This document shows, piece after piece, positions 1-9,600 of a DNA stretch of 64,000 nucleotides (the first letter of the stretch is position 1; each line of letters opens with the position of its first letter). Made by a program: the position numbers and the translations under genes. The stretch comes from Candidatus Freyarchaeota archaeon (lineage in GTDB: Archaea > Asgardarchaeota > Jordiarchaeia > Jordiarchaeales > Jordiarchaeaceae): assembly GCA_030587365.1 (NCBI GenBank), contig JAUQZE010000003.1, forward strand, positions 277,636-341,635, read 5' to 3'. The notes beneath the pieces are model-generated. The model was not told the DNA's origin, ran no database searches, and was given only the letters and a program-made list of their open reading frames with translations.

Positions 1-1
1 T

Positions 2-1387
2 GTGATTAGTAAACACGTAAAGGAAAAGAATGGAGAACTCTCGGTTTTTTACACAACCGGTGAGAATAAGAAAAAGTACACCATAGAGCCCACAGGAGTT
101 CGTGTTTCTTTCAAGAACGAAACCAGCGAGTTTTCCTTAAAGCATGGAACCTACGTGCAACTCTGGTATCTAAACGTTAAATACATTAGAGGTTATGCTG
201 ATGATTACATCCGCCAAACCGCGCTCCTAAACAGCCACGTGACACTTATCTTTGTAGATCCCAATGGGGAGGTGGCAATCTATCCAAGACGGGTTTCGAT
301 TTTCCCCAAGGAACCCGTTTACACGGAACCCCATCCTGAGTCCACAAGTATAGGTGATTTTCAGGAGTTAATTAGGAACACAAAGGCTTCCAGAGTGGTT
401 GATTTTCTCACCACATCTTTCTGCAGAATAGGGGGCAAAAGGGCCAAGGATATAATTGAAAACGCTAACGTTGGACTCCGGTCTAAAATAAGCCCCAACT
501 CACATGTCAAGAAGCTGAGTGACGACCAGATAAACGCACTCTATAGGTCCTTCATAAGTATGAAATATCCTTCGCCTCCCGTAGACACCGTTGTACCCGT
601 TGGAAAAGAGGTGCTTCAAGAGGTTATAAAAAAGAACCTCAATGCGGAGTTTGTGGAGGCGGTTACCCGCACCCCCACGAGCAGTAAGGGCTTAGCCTTC
701 GTGGTGGAGGTAGCTATCGCCTACGATCCGAATAACACTTCCATGAACGATTTTGGGAACGGAGTTCTAAGCCGATTCACGAACCGCACCCCAAAACTCA
801 GGGACAACTCAGACTGCGCAATATGGAAGGCGGCGGCGAGCGTAAACTGGAAAAACTATAAGCTTGACAGGGCGGAAAACGGACTACCCCGCGGCCCCGT
901 GAAGCTCTTTGTCAACGTTAGCGGTCCGTTTGTACACGTTATGTTCAAGGCCCAGAGCAAACAGGCTCTAGCCGCGGACGATATACTAGTTAGAGAGATT
1001 AAGCTCGCTCTTGAGGAGCTGGGTAGAAAGCTCAAGACGCATATAACAAAGGGAGAAATCGAAAGCCGAAAGATGCAGAGAGCAAAGCTACTACTGGAGC
1101 ACTCGATAGTCTTCGCCAAGTCTCTAGTTGCCATAGAGCAAACCGATCCCGAATTAGAAGTCAAACCCACGTACGAAGAAGTGTACAAAAATATTGAAGC
1201 AATGGTAACCTCAACCGAAAGAAAAATATCACGACAAGAAAAAAAGTCCCAGCAGACACAAACACAAACAAAATCTAAAGCCAAAGCAAAGACCAAGACT
1301 ACACCCAAACTCGAACCATCACCCGAAAACATACCTACTCCCGAAAAAGTCCATAGCGAGGGATTAACTGAAGCAGCCAAAATATGA
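2..1387 (+). CDS. top6B: DNA topoisomerase VI subunit B, 5'-truncated by window edge
   Basis: ATPase subunit of the type IIB topoisomerase that passes one duplex through another. The visible 461 codons cover the end of the GHKL ATPase domain, the H2TH region and the transducer domain (conserved stretches such as TPTSSKGLAFVVEVAIAYDP and GPFVHVMFKAQSKQALA). The N-terminal ATP-binding motifs lie beyond the left edge. The C-terminus ends in a low-complexity Lys/Thr/Gln/Pro tail of about 55 residues, longer than in many Top6B proteins and likely disordered. The gene is followed 23 bases later by the subunit A gene on the same strand, the usual archaeal pairing. Family call is firm; the true start is not in the window. 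Confidence 0.93.
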   Translation: MISKHVKEKNGELSVFYTTGENKKKYTIEPTGVRVSFKNETSEFSLKHGTYVQLWYLNVKYIRGYADDYIRQTALLNSHVTLIFVDPNGEVAIYPRRVSIFPKEPVYTEPHPESTSIGDFQELIRNTKASRVVDFLTTSFCRIGGKRAKDIIENANVGLRSKISPNSHVKKLSDDQINALYRSFISMKYPSPPVDTVVPVGKEVLQEVIKKNLNAEFVEAVTRTPTSSKGLAFVVEVAIAYDPNNTSMNDFGNGVLSRFTNRTPKLRDNSDCAIWKAAASVNWKNYKLDRAENGLPRGPVKLFVNVSGPFVHVMFKAQSKQALAADDILVREIKLALEELGRKLKTHITKGEIESRKMQRAKLLLEHSIVFAKSLVAIEQTDPELEVKPTYEEVYKNIEAMVTSTERKISRQEKKSQQTQTQTKSKAKAKTKTTPKLEPSPENIPTPEKVHSEGLTEAAKI

Positions 1388-1410
1388 GTCAATAGGGGAG
1401 AGAATATCAA

Positions 1411-2610
1411 TTGCCAAAGGCTAAGACTAAGACTGAAAAAGTAGAGAAGTTTGAACTCGATCTGGAAAAAGTGAGGAAACTTAAGGAAAAAATGAGTGAA
1501 AAAAAGAAATCAAGGTTCAAGCCACCAAAAGGTGCGGTTATTGTTGAGGAATTACCCACAGAAGAGATTCACAAAAAGATTCATGAGACATCACGCGAAC
1601 TCTTATTACAGGTCGAGAAAAAAATGCCCCCAGTAATGGAAATACCGCAGAGAGGGGGAGACAATATAATATATGATGAGGAGAGTGACCTGCTGCTTCT
1701 CGGAGAGGGTAAGAGTTCTCGCTCACTTCTAAGCCTAGCCACTTCATCAGATGTTGCGAGAACCATGAGAGTGCTTGAAATAATACACACCCTTGTGGAG
1801 AGGGACATTCACGCCACGAAGCGTGAAATCTTCTACAATGATGTTAATCTCTTCAAAGACCAGCTCTACAGCGACAAAATCATAGATGATATTCCGCCTC
1901 TTCTTAGTACCACCCGTGACTCCACACATGTGGTGGCAAGTGCTAAGGGAATGGCTATAGGTAGACTCGTCATAAGAGACAGCGGAGACACCATAGACCT
2001 TACAAAGCTAGGAAGCGGCGGTTGGTCGATTACACCCTTCCTGGACAAAATCAAAATAGTAGAAAGTGATGCAGATTTCATACTCGTCGTCGAAAAGGAC
2101 GCCGCACTTATTCGGCTGAGTGAAGCAAGGTGGTGGAATAAAGTCCCCTGCATCATAATAACCGGAAAGGGATCCGCAGACATAGCCACGAGAAGCTTCC
2201 TCAGAAAAATGGTAAAAACACTCAAAATCCCAGCCTTCGCATTGATGGATAGCGACCCCTACGGTATGTACATATACAGTGTTTATCTTAGAGGCAGTAA
2301 ACGCCTCAGCTACGAATCACCCTTCCTCGCAACCCCAGAGTTGAAGCTACTCGGTGTCTTAAGTAAGGATCTTGACAAATATAATATTCCCAAGGAGTGC
2401 TGGCTCAAGATGACGGATAAGGACATTAAACGTGCCAAGGAGATGCTCAAAGAGCCCTTCGTTCAAAAGAATGAGCAGTGGACCGAGGACCTCAAACTCA
2501 TGATAGAGCTGAAAAGGAAGGCGGAGATTCAGGCTCTAAGCAGCCACGGATTCGAATACCTAACCGAAACCTACCTGCCTCAAAAACTCTCAACTGGAGA
2601 CTGGTTTTAA
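1411..2610 (+). CDS. top6A: DNA topoisomerase VI subunit A (Spo11-like)
   Basis: DNA-cleaving subunit of topoisomerase VI, homologous to Spo11; forms an A2B2 complex with the upstream gene product. 399 aa, about the usual length plus a Lys-rich N-terminal extension of ~40 residues. The CAP-domain catalytic tyrosine is seen in KREIFYND (Tyr142). The Toprim metal residues are in VVEKDAAL (Glu228) and LMDSDPYGMY (Asp280, Asp282). The start is a TTG preceded by GGGGAG about 10 bases upstream. Transcribed with top6B. Confidence 0.95.
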   Translation: MPKAKTKTEKVEKFELDLEKVRKLKEKMSEKKKSRFKPPKGAVIVEELPTEEIHKKIHETSRELLLQVEKKMPPVMEIPQRGGDNIIYDEESDLLLLGEGKSSRSLLSLATSSDVARTMRVLEIIHTLVERDIHATKREIFYNDVNLFKDQLYSDKIIDDIPPLLSTTRDSTHVVASAKGMAIGRLVIRDSGDTIDLTKLGSGGWSITPFLDKIKIVESDADFILVVEKDAALIRLSEARWWNKVPCIIITGKGSADIATRSFLRKMVKTLKIPAFALMDSDPYGMYIYSVYLRGSKRLSYESPFLATPELKLLGVLSKDLDKYNIPKECWLKMTDKDIKRAKEMLKEPFVQKNEQWTEDLKLMIELKRKAEIQALSSHGFEYLTETYLPQKLSTGDWF

Positions 2611-2911
2611 AAATTATTCCATCAGCCGCCTTAGCGTAGAATTTTTCAGAATTCCGCCCTAATGCTTTAACCGCATACATACCTAGGCAGTGATAGAGGG
2701 ATTAATTTATGGATTTCTGAGCCCAGTTTCTTAAATTATTCTAAATTCCTCTCCGCCTTAAAAGAGGGAGTTCCTTTGAGGCTTTTGGTGATTTAATTTT
2801 TTCTAAAACGTTTTTGGAAAGTATTCTAAAAATTGCAGATTCAAGTAGATTTATTAAATTGCACATGGTTCTATTATTTGAAGGGCTTATATTGGGGAGT
2901 TGTAGTGTAAT
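2611..2911. other. Intergenic region with promoter-like AT stretch
   Basis: About 300 bases with no convincing gene. The last 70 bases hold an AT-rich TATA-like stretch (GATTTATTAAATTG, about 2848-2861) and a GGGGAG ribosome site at 2894-2899 serving the next gene. Nothing else recognised. Confidence 0.4.
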
Positions 2912-3772
2912 ATGGAAAATACAAAAGATAATTTTGTAATTGTTCTGGAGCGATGGGTCTATAATTTTCTGGAGGACTACGGGAAAGGTAAAAGGGAAGC
3001 ATTGGATAAGATAATAGAGTTACTTTCAATTGAAAATGATAAACGGAGTTTAAGTTTCTTTGAGTTCTTAGTAAGAATTGGTGAGCCGGTCGTTAAACCT
3101 CTGATAGAAGCATTGGTGGTTTGCCGAAATCAGGCCAGTTTACCGCTGATAGAAGCCCTAGGGGAGATTGGAGACCCCCGAGCCATTTACATGCTGGCAA
3201 ACAAACTAAAAGATAAGGATTTACGGGTGCGTGGTGGAGCAGCCCTAGCTTTAGGGAAGATTAAGCATCCAAAAGCGGTAAAAGTCTTAACCCGGGCACT
3301 CAGGGACAAAAACTTCGCCGTAAGGAGGAACGCTGCACGGGCCCTTGGAGAAATAAAAAGCAGAGAGGCTACAGATGCCCTGATAAAAGCGCTCGGAGAC
3401 AAGGACTGGCAGGTACGCAGTACTGCGGCTTGGGCTCTGGGAGAAATAAAGAACCCCGAAGCCGTAATGCCCCTGACAAAGAGATTAAAGGACAAGGATA
3501 GAGAGGTTGTCATCAAGACCATAGACGCTCTGAGAGCCATAGGAGACCCCCGAGCCACGCAAGCCCTAATGGAGACCCTCAATGAGAGAGGCGAAATACG
3601 CTACAAGGCGGTCTGGGCTCTAGGAGAAATAAAAGATCCCACAGCGGCGGAACCCCTAACTAAAGCGTTAAAGGACCCGGATTGGAGAGTGCAGAAGAAG
3701 GCTGGCTGGGCGTTAAAAAGGATAGCGGGCGAGGAAGAAGAGGAAAAAAGGGAGCCGAATATAGAGTTTTAA
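2912..3772 (+). CDS. HEAT-repeat (PBS lyase-like) scaffold protein
   Basis: 286-aa cytoplasmic alpha-solenoid protein. The N-terminal ~90 residues are less regular. From about residue 90 there are consecutive ~31-residue HEAT repeats of the form DPRAxxxLxxALKDKDxxVRxxAAxALGEIK, ending in an acidic tail. Such proteins are protein-protein interaction platforms; partners cannot be inferred. A second, more regular HEAT protein lies at 44608-45555. ATG start, with GGGGAG 12 bases upstream. Monocistronic by spacing. Confidence 0.85.
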   Translation: MENTKDNFVIVLERWVYNFLEDYGKGKREALDKIIELLSIENDKRSLSFFEFLVRIGEPVVKPLIEALVVCRNQASLPLIEALGEIGDPRAIYMLANKLKDKDLRVRGGAALALGKIKHPKAVKVLTRALRDKNFAVRRNAARALGEIKSREATDALIKALGDKDWQVRSTAAWALGEIKNPEAVMPLTKRLKDKDREVVIKTIDALRAIGDPRATQALMETLNERGEIRYKAVWALGEIKDPTAAEPLTKALKDPDWRVQKKAGWALKRIAGEEEEEKREPNIEF

Positions 3773-4165
3773 AAAAGAATATCCTAGTCGCAACAGCCCT
3801 TTTTCTTTATCACACGACTGGTGTAAAGGGTTTAAAAATATTAAATTTAGATATAAAGTGTGTTTTATATAATGAAAAAATAAAAAATTTTGTTTCAATA
3901 TTTTAGAATAGTGTTATTTTTTAGTTTTCGATAAAAAAATTTATTTAATTTTTTAAATTATATTAGAGTAGTGCTTGAAAATGAAGCGTTACCGAGCCAG
4001 AATAACAGAGTATTCGTTTAACAAAATTGTGGAAGCCCGCATTTTATGTTCATATATGCTGGATGAGAGATCTTGCTGAATCATCTAGACCGCATTTACT
4101 TGGGGATTTCTAGTTTCGATCTCTGAGGATTTTATGGGTGAGTCTCTGGTAAGGGGGTTAAAGGA
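3773..4165. other. AT-rich intergenic region
   Basis: 393 bases. The first part is T-rich (possible terminator at about 3793-3802). The middle, 3900-3965, is extremely AT-rich with TATA-like sequence. A 32-codon ATG ORF (3981-4079) follows without a ribosome site and is not called. GGGGGTT at 4155-4161 serves the next gene. Confidence 0.35.
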
Positions 4166-4429
4166 ATGATAGAGATCGTTCTTGATAGTCTGAAGAGGCT
4201 CATATCCGATACAGAGGCTAAATCTTTCAAAGATATTGATGGACACTTTAGCGACTGTTGGGAGGAATTCTTTACGAAGGAGAGGGATACCAACATTCCG
4301 CCAGATGTTCTATTAAGAAATCGTGAAATCCTAGAAGAGTTAGTGGTCGCCGTTCAAGCCTTTCAAGCTAAATCTATAGGCTTGGAGAGACTGAACCGGA
4401 TAAAATCCAAGCTACTCAAAGAAAAATAG
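4166..4429 (+). CDS. Small hypothetical protein
   Basis: 87 aa, charged and helical by composition, no Cys cluster or membrane segment. No family recognised. It is called because an ATG follows an AAGGGGGTTAAAGG ribosome-binding region and codon use resembles neighbouring genes. The following ~300 bases contain no gene. Function unknown. Confidence 0.5.
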   Translation: MIEIVLDSLKRLISDTEAKSFKDIDGHFSDCWEEFFTKERDTNIPPDVLLRNREILEELVVAVQAFQAKSIGLERLNRIKSKLLKEK

Positions 4430-4727
4430 TAAGAGAAGACTAATCCCTCAAAAATTCTAAGGAGGCTGATACTCGGAATATGAGCACTTCTCTTATAAGA
4501 GAGTGAGTAAAAAAATAAACAAATTCAAAATATGAGAAAAAGTTCAAAAACGAAAAAAGAAATTTAAACTCCTCTACTTTTTCCTTTTGAGTGCTAGCGC
4601 TTGTTCTTCAAGATGCAGTTTACCTTGCAGTAGAAATAAATATGATTGAGGATTTAATTGGTTTTTATCAGTTTTGAGCCAAGAGAAACCGCTAATCTAT
4701 AGTGATAGGTGGCAGCTCACACTGGTG

Positions 4728-5636
4728 TTAGGTGGGACTGGGTTTGGCGTGAACGATTGCTGGATTTTCGTAGTATTCCTTTCGGGTTATCCAGTATTTT
4801 GAGGGATACTGTACGTGTTTGAGGACGCCGATGGTTGAGGCTCCGATCCACGCGGAGTACGGGGACTCCTGCTGTCTTATCTTGACCGGGAAGGTTGCTA
4901 GTTTTTCTATTTCCCGTTTCAATCGGTCCTTCATCCCGGGGAGTATTTCTGATCCCGATAGAATTATTTTCCCCGCTATTAGTTCTCTGATGCTTTCATC
5001 TAGTTTCATGAGAGTGTCGTATATCTCCACATCTAGCGGTTTGGATTCCGAGTCTATCAATCCGGGTTTGAAGTATAGTTCTGGTGCCATAAACAATTCT
5101 TTTCTCAGGATGAGGGTTTCTCCGTCTGGTAACACATATGTTTTTTCGCAGGTTTCCTTTTCGGGTTCGAGTACCACGTAGCAGAGCTTTTCTTTGATAT
5201 CCTTTACTATTAACTTCTCAGCGCTGGTGGTGAATCTGTATCCCGCACCTCTGAGGAGTTTTAACAGGTGTTGCGCTACTCCGCCTAGTGATAGCCTTTT
5301 TATACCATGGCTTATGGGCATGGAGTCGTATACCGGTACTATGTTGGCTGAGGTATCCAGCCTAACATCCAGTCCGCTCTTCTCCCCAGCGCAGACTAAA
5401 TCCGCCACGGCAGTGTCCACGATAAGTAGAGCCGGGATATTGAATATTTCAAATAGGATTTCGCATAGTTTTTCACGCTGCGTACGCGCGGTGAGGGGTG
5501 GTTCCAAAATTATTAACGGATGATCTGATGGATCCATACGCATTTCATTGTAAAAGAGATAATGGATTATTTTTTCTAGTGCAACATAGTCCTCAATTAC
5601 ATCGTCGACTATGGGGTAGGAACCTTTAAGAACCAT
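4728..5636 (-). CDS. Eukaryote-like actin lacking its N-terminal segment (actin subdomain 1/3/4 part)
   Basis: 302 aa aligning from about residue 66 of eukaryotic actin to its C-terminus. Seen: GSYPIVDDVIEDYVALEKI against the actin YPIEHGIxTNWDDMEKI region, TTSAEKLIVKDIKEKLCYV against TTTAEREIVRDIKEKLCYV, and a C-terminus WITRKEYYENPAIVHAKP against WIxKQEYDExGPSIVHRKCF. It starts cleanly at the point where actin is interrupted: the first ~60 actin residues (phosphate loop 1 and DNase loop region) are absent here but present inside the macroglobulin gene of the same operon. Phosphate loop 2 is altered and shortened (LDTSAN, residues 93-98, where actin has DSGDGVTH), and the adenosine-site GG is GS (LSGSE, 226-230), so ATP binding may be weakened. 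GGAGGTG overlaps the upstream gene's end, giving translational coupling. This degree of eukaryotic likeness points to Asgard archaea. Confidence 0.9.
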   Translation of the reverse strand: MVLKGSYPIVDDVIEDYVALEKIIHYLFYNEMRMDPSDHPLIILEPPLTARTQREKLCEILFEIFNIPALLIVDTAVADLVCAGEKSGLDVRLDTSANIVPVYDSMPISHGIKRLSLGGVAQHLLKLLRGAGYRFTTSAEKLIVKDIKEKLCYVVLEPEKETCEKTYVLPDGETLILRKELFMAPELYFKPGLIDSESKPLDVEIYDTLMKLDESIRELIAGKIILSGSEILPGMKDRLKREIEKLATFPVKIRQQESPYSAWIGASTIGVLKHVQYPSKYWITRKEYYENPAIVHAKPSPT

Positions 5637-5643
5637 TCATTAT

Positions 5644-6660
5644 TCACCTCCTAATTTTTTGGAGTAGCTCTTTTTTGCTTCCCGTGAGTTTCTCTTTTGC
5701 CTCTAAATCCAGAATGTAGTCTTCAGCAAGTCCCACTTGGCTTAGTGCTATGGCTACAATGAGGTCTGGGAGGTCGTCATAGTTTCGCAGCTCAAAAAGG
5801 TCTGCTTGAGTAAGATTAGAGATTTGACTCCAGATGTCCTTAGTAGCAGGGTCGCTTCCGCAGAGCACTGTATAAACTTTTACCTCATTATACGCCAGTT
5901 TTTTTGTTTCCTCTTCCCAGTCAAGGTTCTTGGCACACTCTTTGGGTGTGTGTGGGGGGGCGTCTCCTATTATAATTGCCACTCTCTTGGCTAACTCCCA
6001 TTCATAACCTTTCTCGAGATAGTTGAGGGCGTCCTCCACAGCTTCTGGGGCATCGCCTCCACCATTAGGAGTCCACTCCTTTATGAAGGATATCAGCTCT
6101 TTGTGTTCGGATGTGAAGGGATGAGCCTTGAGTAGGTAGGAGCTTCCCTCATCACAGTGATCTCGGTATGTGAGTGCCCCGACGCGTACACCGGGAATTT
6201 TTTCGGATAGCTGATAGAGCATTTCAGCGATCTTACTCTTGATGGATTCTAGGGCTCCTCCCATGGAACCCGTTGAGTCGGTTACAATGACCAGTTCTAA
6301 CATGCTCAGAGAACCTATCTTTTCCTGTATCTGTTTAGCCAAGTCGGTTTTATTGGATGACTCCATGAGGGTTAAGGCGCGCTGGTAGGCTCGCAGTACG
6401 TAGCCCATCTTCTTTAGGGATTCGAATTCTTCCGCTGCTCTAATCATTGTTTTTCCCGATTCCTCGATTTCTCCCTGTTTTTCTTGGAGCGCTGCGATGC
6501 TTACGAGTGTCAGAGATGCTTGGAGGTTCAGCCCGGCTTTGAGGAATGTTTCGCGTAGCTCCTGGTAGCCGTTTATAGCGGCTTTCCATTCTTTCTTTCC
6601 CATTTTTCCACGAATCGCTTCCGAAAGTTTTTCGACCTTATATTCTATTTCTTTTAGCAT
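5644..6660 (-). CDS. TPR-like plus von Willebrand factor A domain protein
   Basis: 338 aa, cytoplasmic. Residues 1-115 are helical and TPR-like. Residues ~120-320 form a VWA domain with a MIDAS site: DSTGSMGG (Asp128, Thr130, Ser132), the ALTYRD segment and IIGDAPPH. The domain resembles VWA modules of alpha-kinase/VwkA-type proteins. It lies between the macroglobulin-like gene (16 bases upstream) and the truncated actin (7 bases downstream), all minus strand. GGAGGA precedes the ATG. A metal-dependent adhesion domain is an obvious candidate to bridge the other two products; that role is inference. Confidence 0.85.
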   Translation of the reverse strand: MLKEIEYKVEKLSEAIRGKMGKKEWKAAINGYQELRETFLKAGLNLQASLTLVSIAALQEKQGEIEESGKTMIRAAEEFESLKKMGYVLRAYQRALTLMESSNKTDLAKQIQEKIGSLSMLELVIVTDSTGSMGGALESIKSKIAEMLYQLSEKIPGVRVGALTYRDHCDEGSSYLLKAHPFTSEHKELISFIKEWTPNGGGDAPEAVEDALNYLEKGYEWELAKRVAIIIGDAPPHTPKECAKNLDWEEETKKLAYNEVKVYTVLCGSDPATKDIWSQISNLTQADLFELRNYDDLPDLIVAIALSQVGLAEDYILDLEAKEKLTGSKKELLQKIRR

Positions 6661-6676
6661 TAATCATTCCTCCTTT

Positions 6677-9600
6677 TCATTGTATCTCCAGTTTTATCAC
6701 CGTGGAGTTGGCTCTCTGTTCCACGTCGTACATGGGGTAAACCACTGTTTCCTTGGCTATCACTGCTCCAGCTTTTGTGGCTATCATCTGGTAGGTTAGG
6801 TTAATTGAACCCTCCAACTCTTGGAGGTATAAGAACAGTTTCTCTGAGGTTAGTTTGTAAGCTGCTATTTTGTTTTCTTTGAGAAGCTTCTCTAGTGAGG
6901 CTTCGAAGACCAGAAAACCTGCGGGTATCGTCTCCTCTATTACGAGCATCCCCTGTTTCTGAGTTGAGGAGATGTTTATTTTGACTTTAACGCTTCCACT
7001 CTGGGTGACCTTTTTGGAGTCGAAGTTTCTGGTCACAGTGAGGGTTTCTGGTTTGAGAAGATACTCTTTGGGGTACCACGCTTTCACCGTTAAATCGTAG
7101 ACCAGTAAACCTTCACCCTTCTTTTCCAGAGTCACCTCATTATCCGCCTCCAGTTTTAGGGAGATGTTCCGCATATCATAGACAACCGATTCTAGGGTGT
7201 CATCGTTTACATCGTATTCTCCCAGAAGATTGCCGTTGAGGGTAGCCTTCACGGCATAGTTTGCCTTCTCACCCTTCGCACATCTCTGAAGACAGAGAAC
7301 CGAAGCCAAGGTGTCGGATGTGGTACTCCATCCTCCGCTACTTGCACGGTTAGCCACGATATAGTTTAGGGCACTCTGTACTGTTACCGGATCCACACCA
7401 GCCATGTGGAGAGCCATCGTGGCGTAAGCCGTGGACTCCACATCCCCCGCCAGTGCCGAACCCTTCTTCCAGTAGATTTGCCCCTCCTTGCTCTGAGCCA
7501 GCATTTGTAACCTTTCTACTAGGAACTGTAACTCGTTTCGCTCAGGACTGAATCCACCCTCAATCATAGCTATCAGGATGTGAGCGATGAGGTAAGGGTC
7601 GTTTATTATGTCTGAGGAGGGAGTGGCTTTTGACAGAAGGAAGCCGAGAGTATTGTTGAGAATTTCCGGCTTAATGGGGATTCCTGCTTTTTTAGCCTCA
7701 AGCATCGCCCGCGTCACATATGCGGTGGTGAATTCTGGGTTTCGGCTTCTTGACTGCCAGAAGCCTTGAGGAGTCATAGTATTTTCCAAGAAGCTTATGG
7801 CGTCGGTTAACAGTTTTTGATCTACGAAGAAGCCCGCGTTTATCGTGTAGGCTAGTCCAAACAAAACATGGGCGGTGAGGAAGGGATCGGATGTATCATT
7901 CTCCCACCATCCCCAGCCTCCGTCAGTGTGTTTGAGGCGGATTAGTTGCTGCACCCCCACAGTCACCATGTCGTATACCTTTTGTTGGAACTTTTGGGTG
8001 ATCCTGCTTCTTTCCCTTAGGAGCTGGAAAACCGCTATGTTGGGTAAGAATCGGGACATTGTCTGCTCGACGCATCCATGGGGGTAGTCTATAATGGACT
8101 CCAGCCCGTCGATGCAGCCCATCTGGTAACCAGGAACAAGGGTTAGATAAGCCCGGTAGTATATTGCCTCTTGTGGTACGGCGGGAGAAACCGTTAATAC
8201 TTGGTCTTCAAGGATGATTCCTGTTTGCCTGAAGATGTGGGGTTCTCCCTTCGGATTTATTTTCACTTCTTTTCTCACAATATCCACGTATTTTGGTGTC
8301 ACTGATTCGATGATGAGAAGATCTTCTCCCGGTTTTTCTGCGTGTAACATGAAATCTAGGCGAACCATTCCGTTCGCAGGCACGAGAATCTCGTTCTGGG
8401 TGGCCTCAATTTTTAGAAGGCTTCTTTCGGAGTTTAGGTTGACTTCGCACACCAAATCCTCGTCTGTTAGGTTGGTTAGTATAACTCCCAGCTGGATTCT
8501 GTCTCCATGTGTCAGGACTGGAGGAATGTCCAGTTGCGCGAAAAACTCCTGTTTAACGGTAACCCGGTGTGTGCCCATTCCCGCCTCACAGTCTCTAGTG
8601 CTCGCGAAAACCGTTAATTCGTGACTAGTTATCTGGTCAGGGAGTACAGTTTCTATTTCGGACTCTCCCTCGGACTCCAGATAAGGAATCCACAGTGAGG
8701 TTTCTGGGAAACGGAAACGCACACTAACCATGGGTGAAGGAATACCCGCAACTTCCGTCGATCCTCCACCTTTGTAATATATCTTCCCGTACATTTCTTT
8801 TACTTTTGTTGAATCTATGCCTATCGAATATAGTTTGCGTTCTGGTGCGGCTCCCGGAGCGGGCGGTGTCTCACCAAGGCCGCGATGTGCGGCTGCTCCT
8901 GATGACGTTGTTCGAGTGGGCATCCCTCCTGCTCCTAGATTCAAGGCTTCTTCGCCTATGTAGTATTCTCGGGTATAGTGTTCTGCGTCGGTCATTATGC
9001 TGGTGTATTTCGGGTATCCGATGAGTGTGGGTAGTACTGAGTGTGGTGTGTCTTCTCCGGCGTAGCCTATTTTGGATAGTTCTGTTCCTAGTTCTAGGAC
9101 TAGGGATTTTCCTTTGGGTTCCTTTAACTCTTCGGGTGATAATTTTTTGAGGGGTTTGAATTTTAGATCTACTTTTTCTATCAATTCCTCTACCGCTTTC
9201 TTCTCTTTCACTCCGGTTTCCAACATTTGATCCAACTGTTTTCTCAGCTCGAGTGTGAGGGGGGAGGACCTAGTGAAAGCCACGTTTAGGGCGGCTTCGT
9301 GAACTTTGAGTAGGAGCTGTTCCTTTTGGAGGTCTGTTATTAGTCCCTCTTTTTGGGCTTTTTGAATATCTGCTATTATGCTTCGGTAGAGCTCCAGCTC
9401 TTTATCGGAGATTTTACTGATTTCCGGCTCGGCTGCTCGGATTATGATTTCTGCGCCTTCTAGGATTATGGTGCTCTTTGCCAGATGTTGCAGGATATTG
9501 TAGATGAGGGTTTTCTTGTTTTTTTCTCTATTTTTCTCAGCGGTTTCTCTGATAAGCTCAATCATTTTTTCTTCCGTGGAGCTGCGTTCCTTGGGAGGAT

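Noticed and set aside
856..1410. Long open frame antisense to Top6B
   Set aside because: Shadow of the coding strand; no ribosome site and Ser/Leu-biased composition typical of antisense frames.
3981..4079. 32-codon ORF after an AT-rich TATA-like stretch
   Set aside because: Could be leaderless, but too short and without any recognisable feature.
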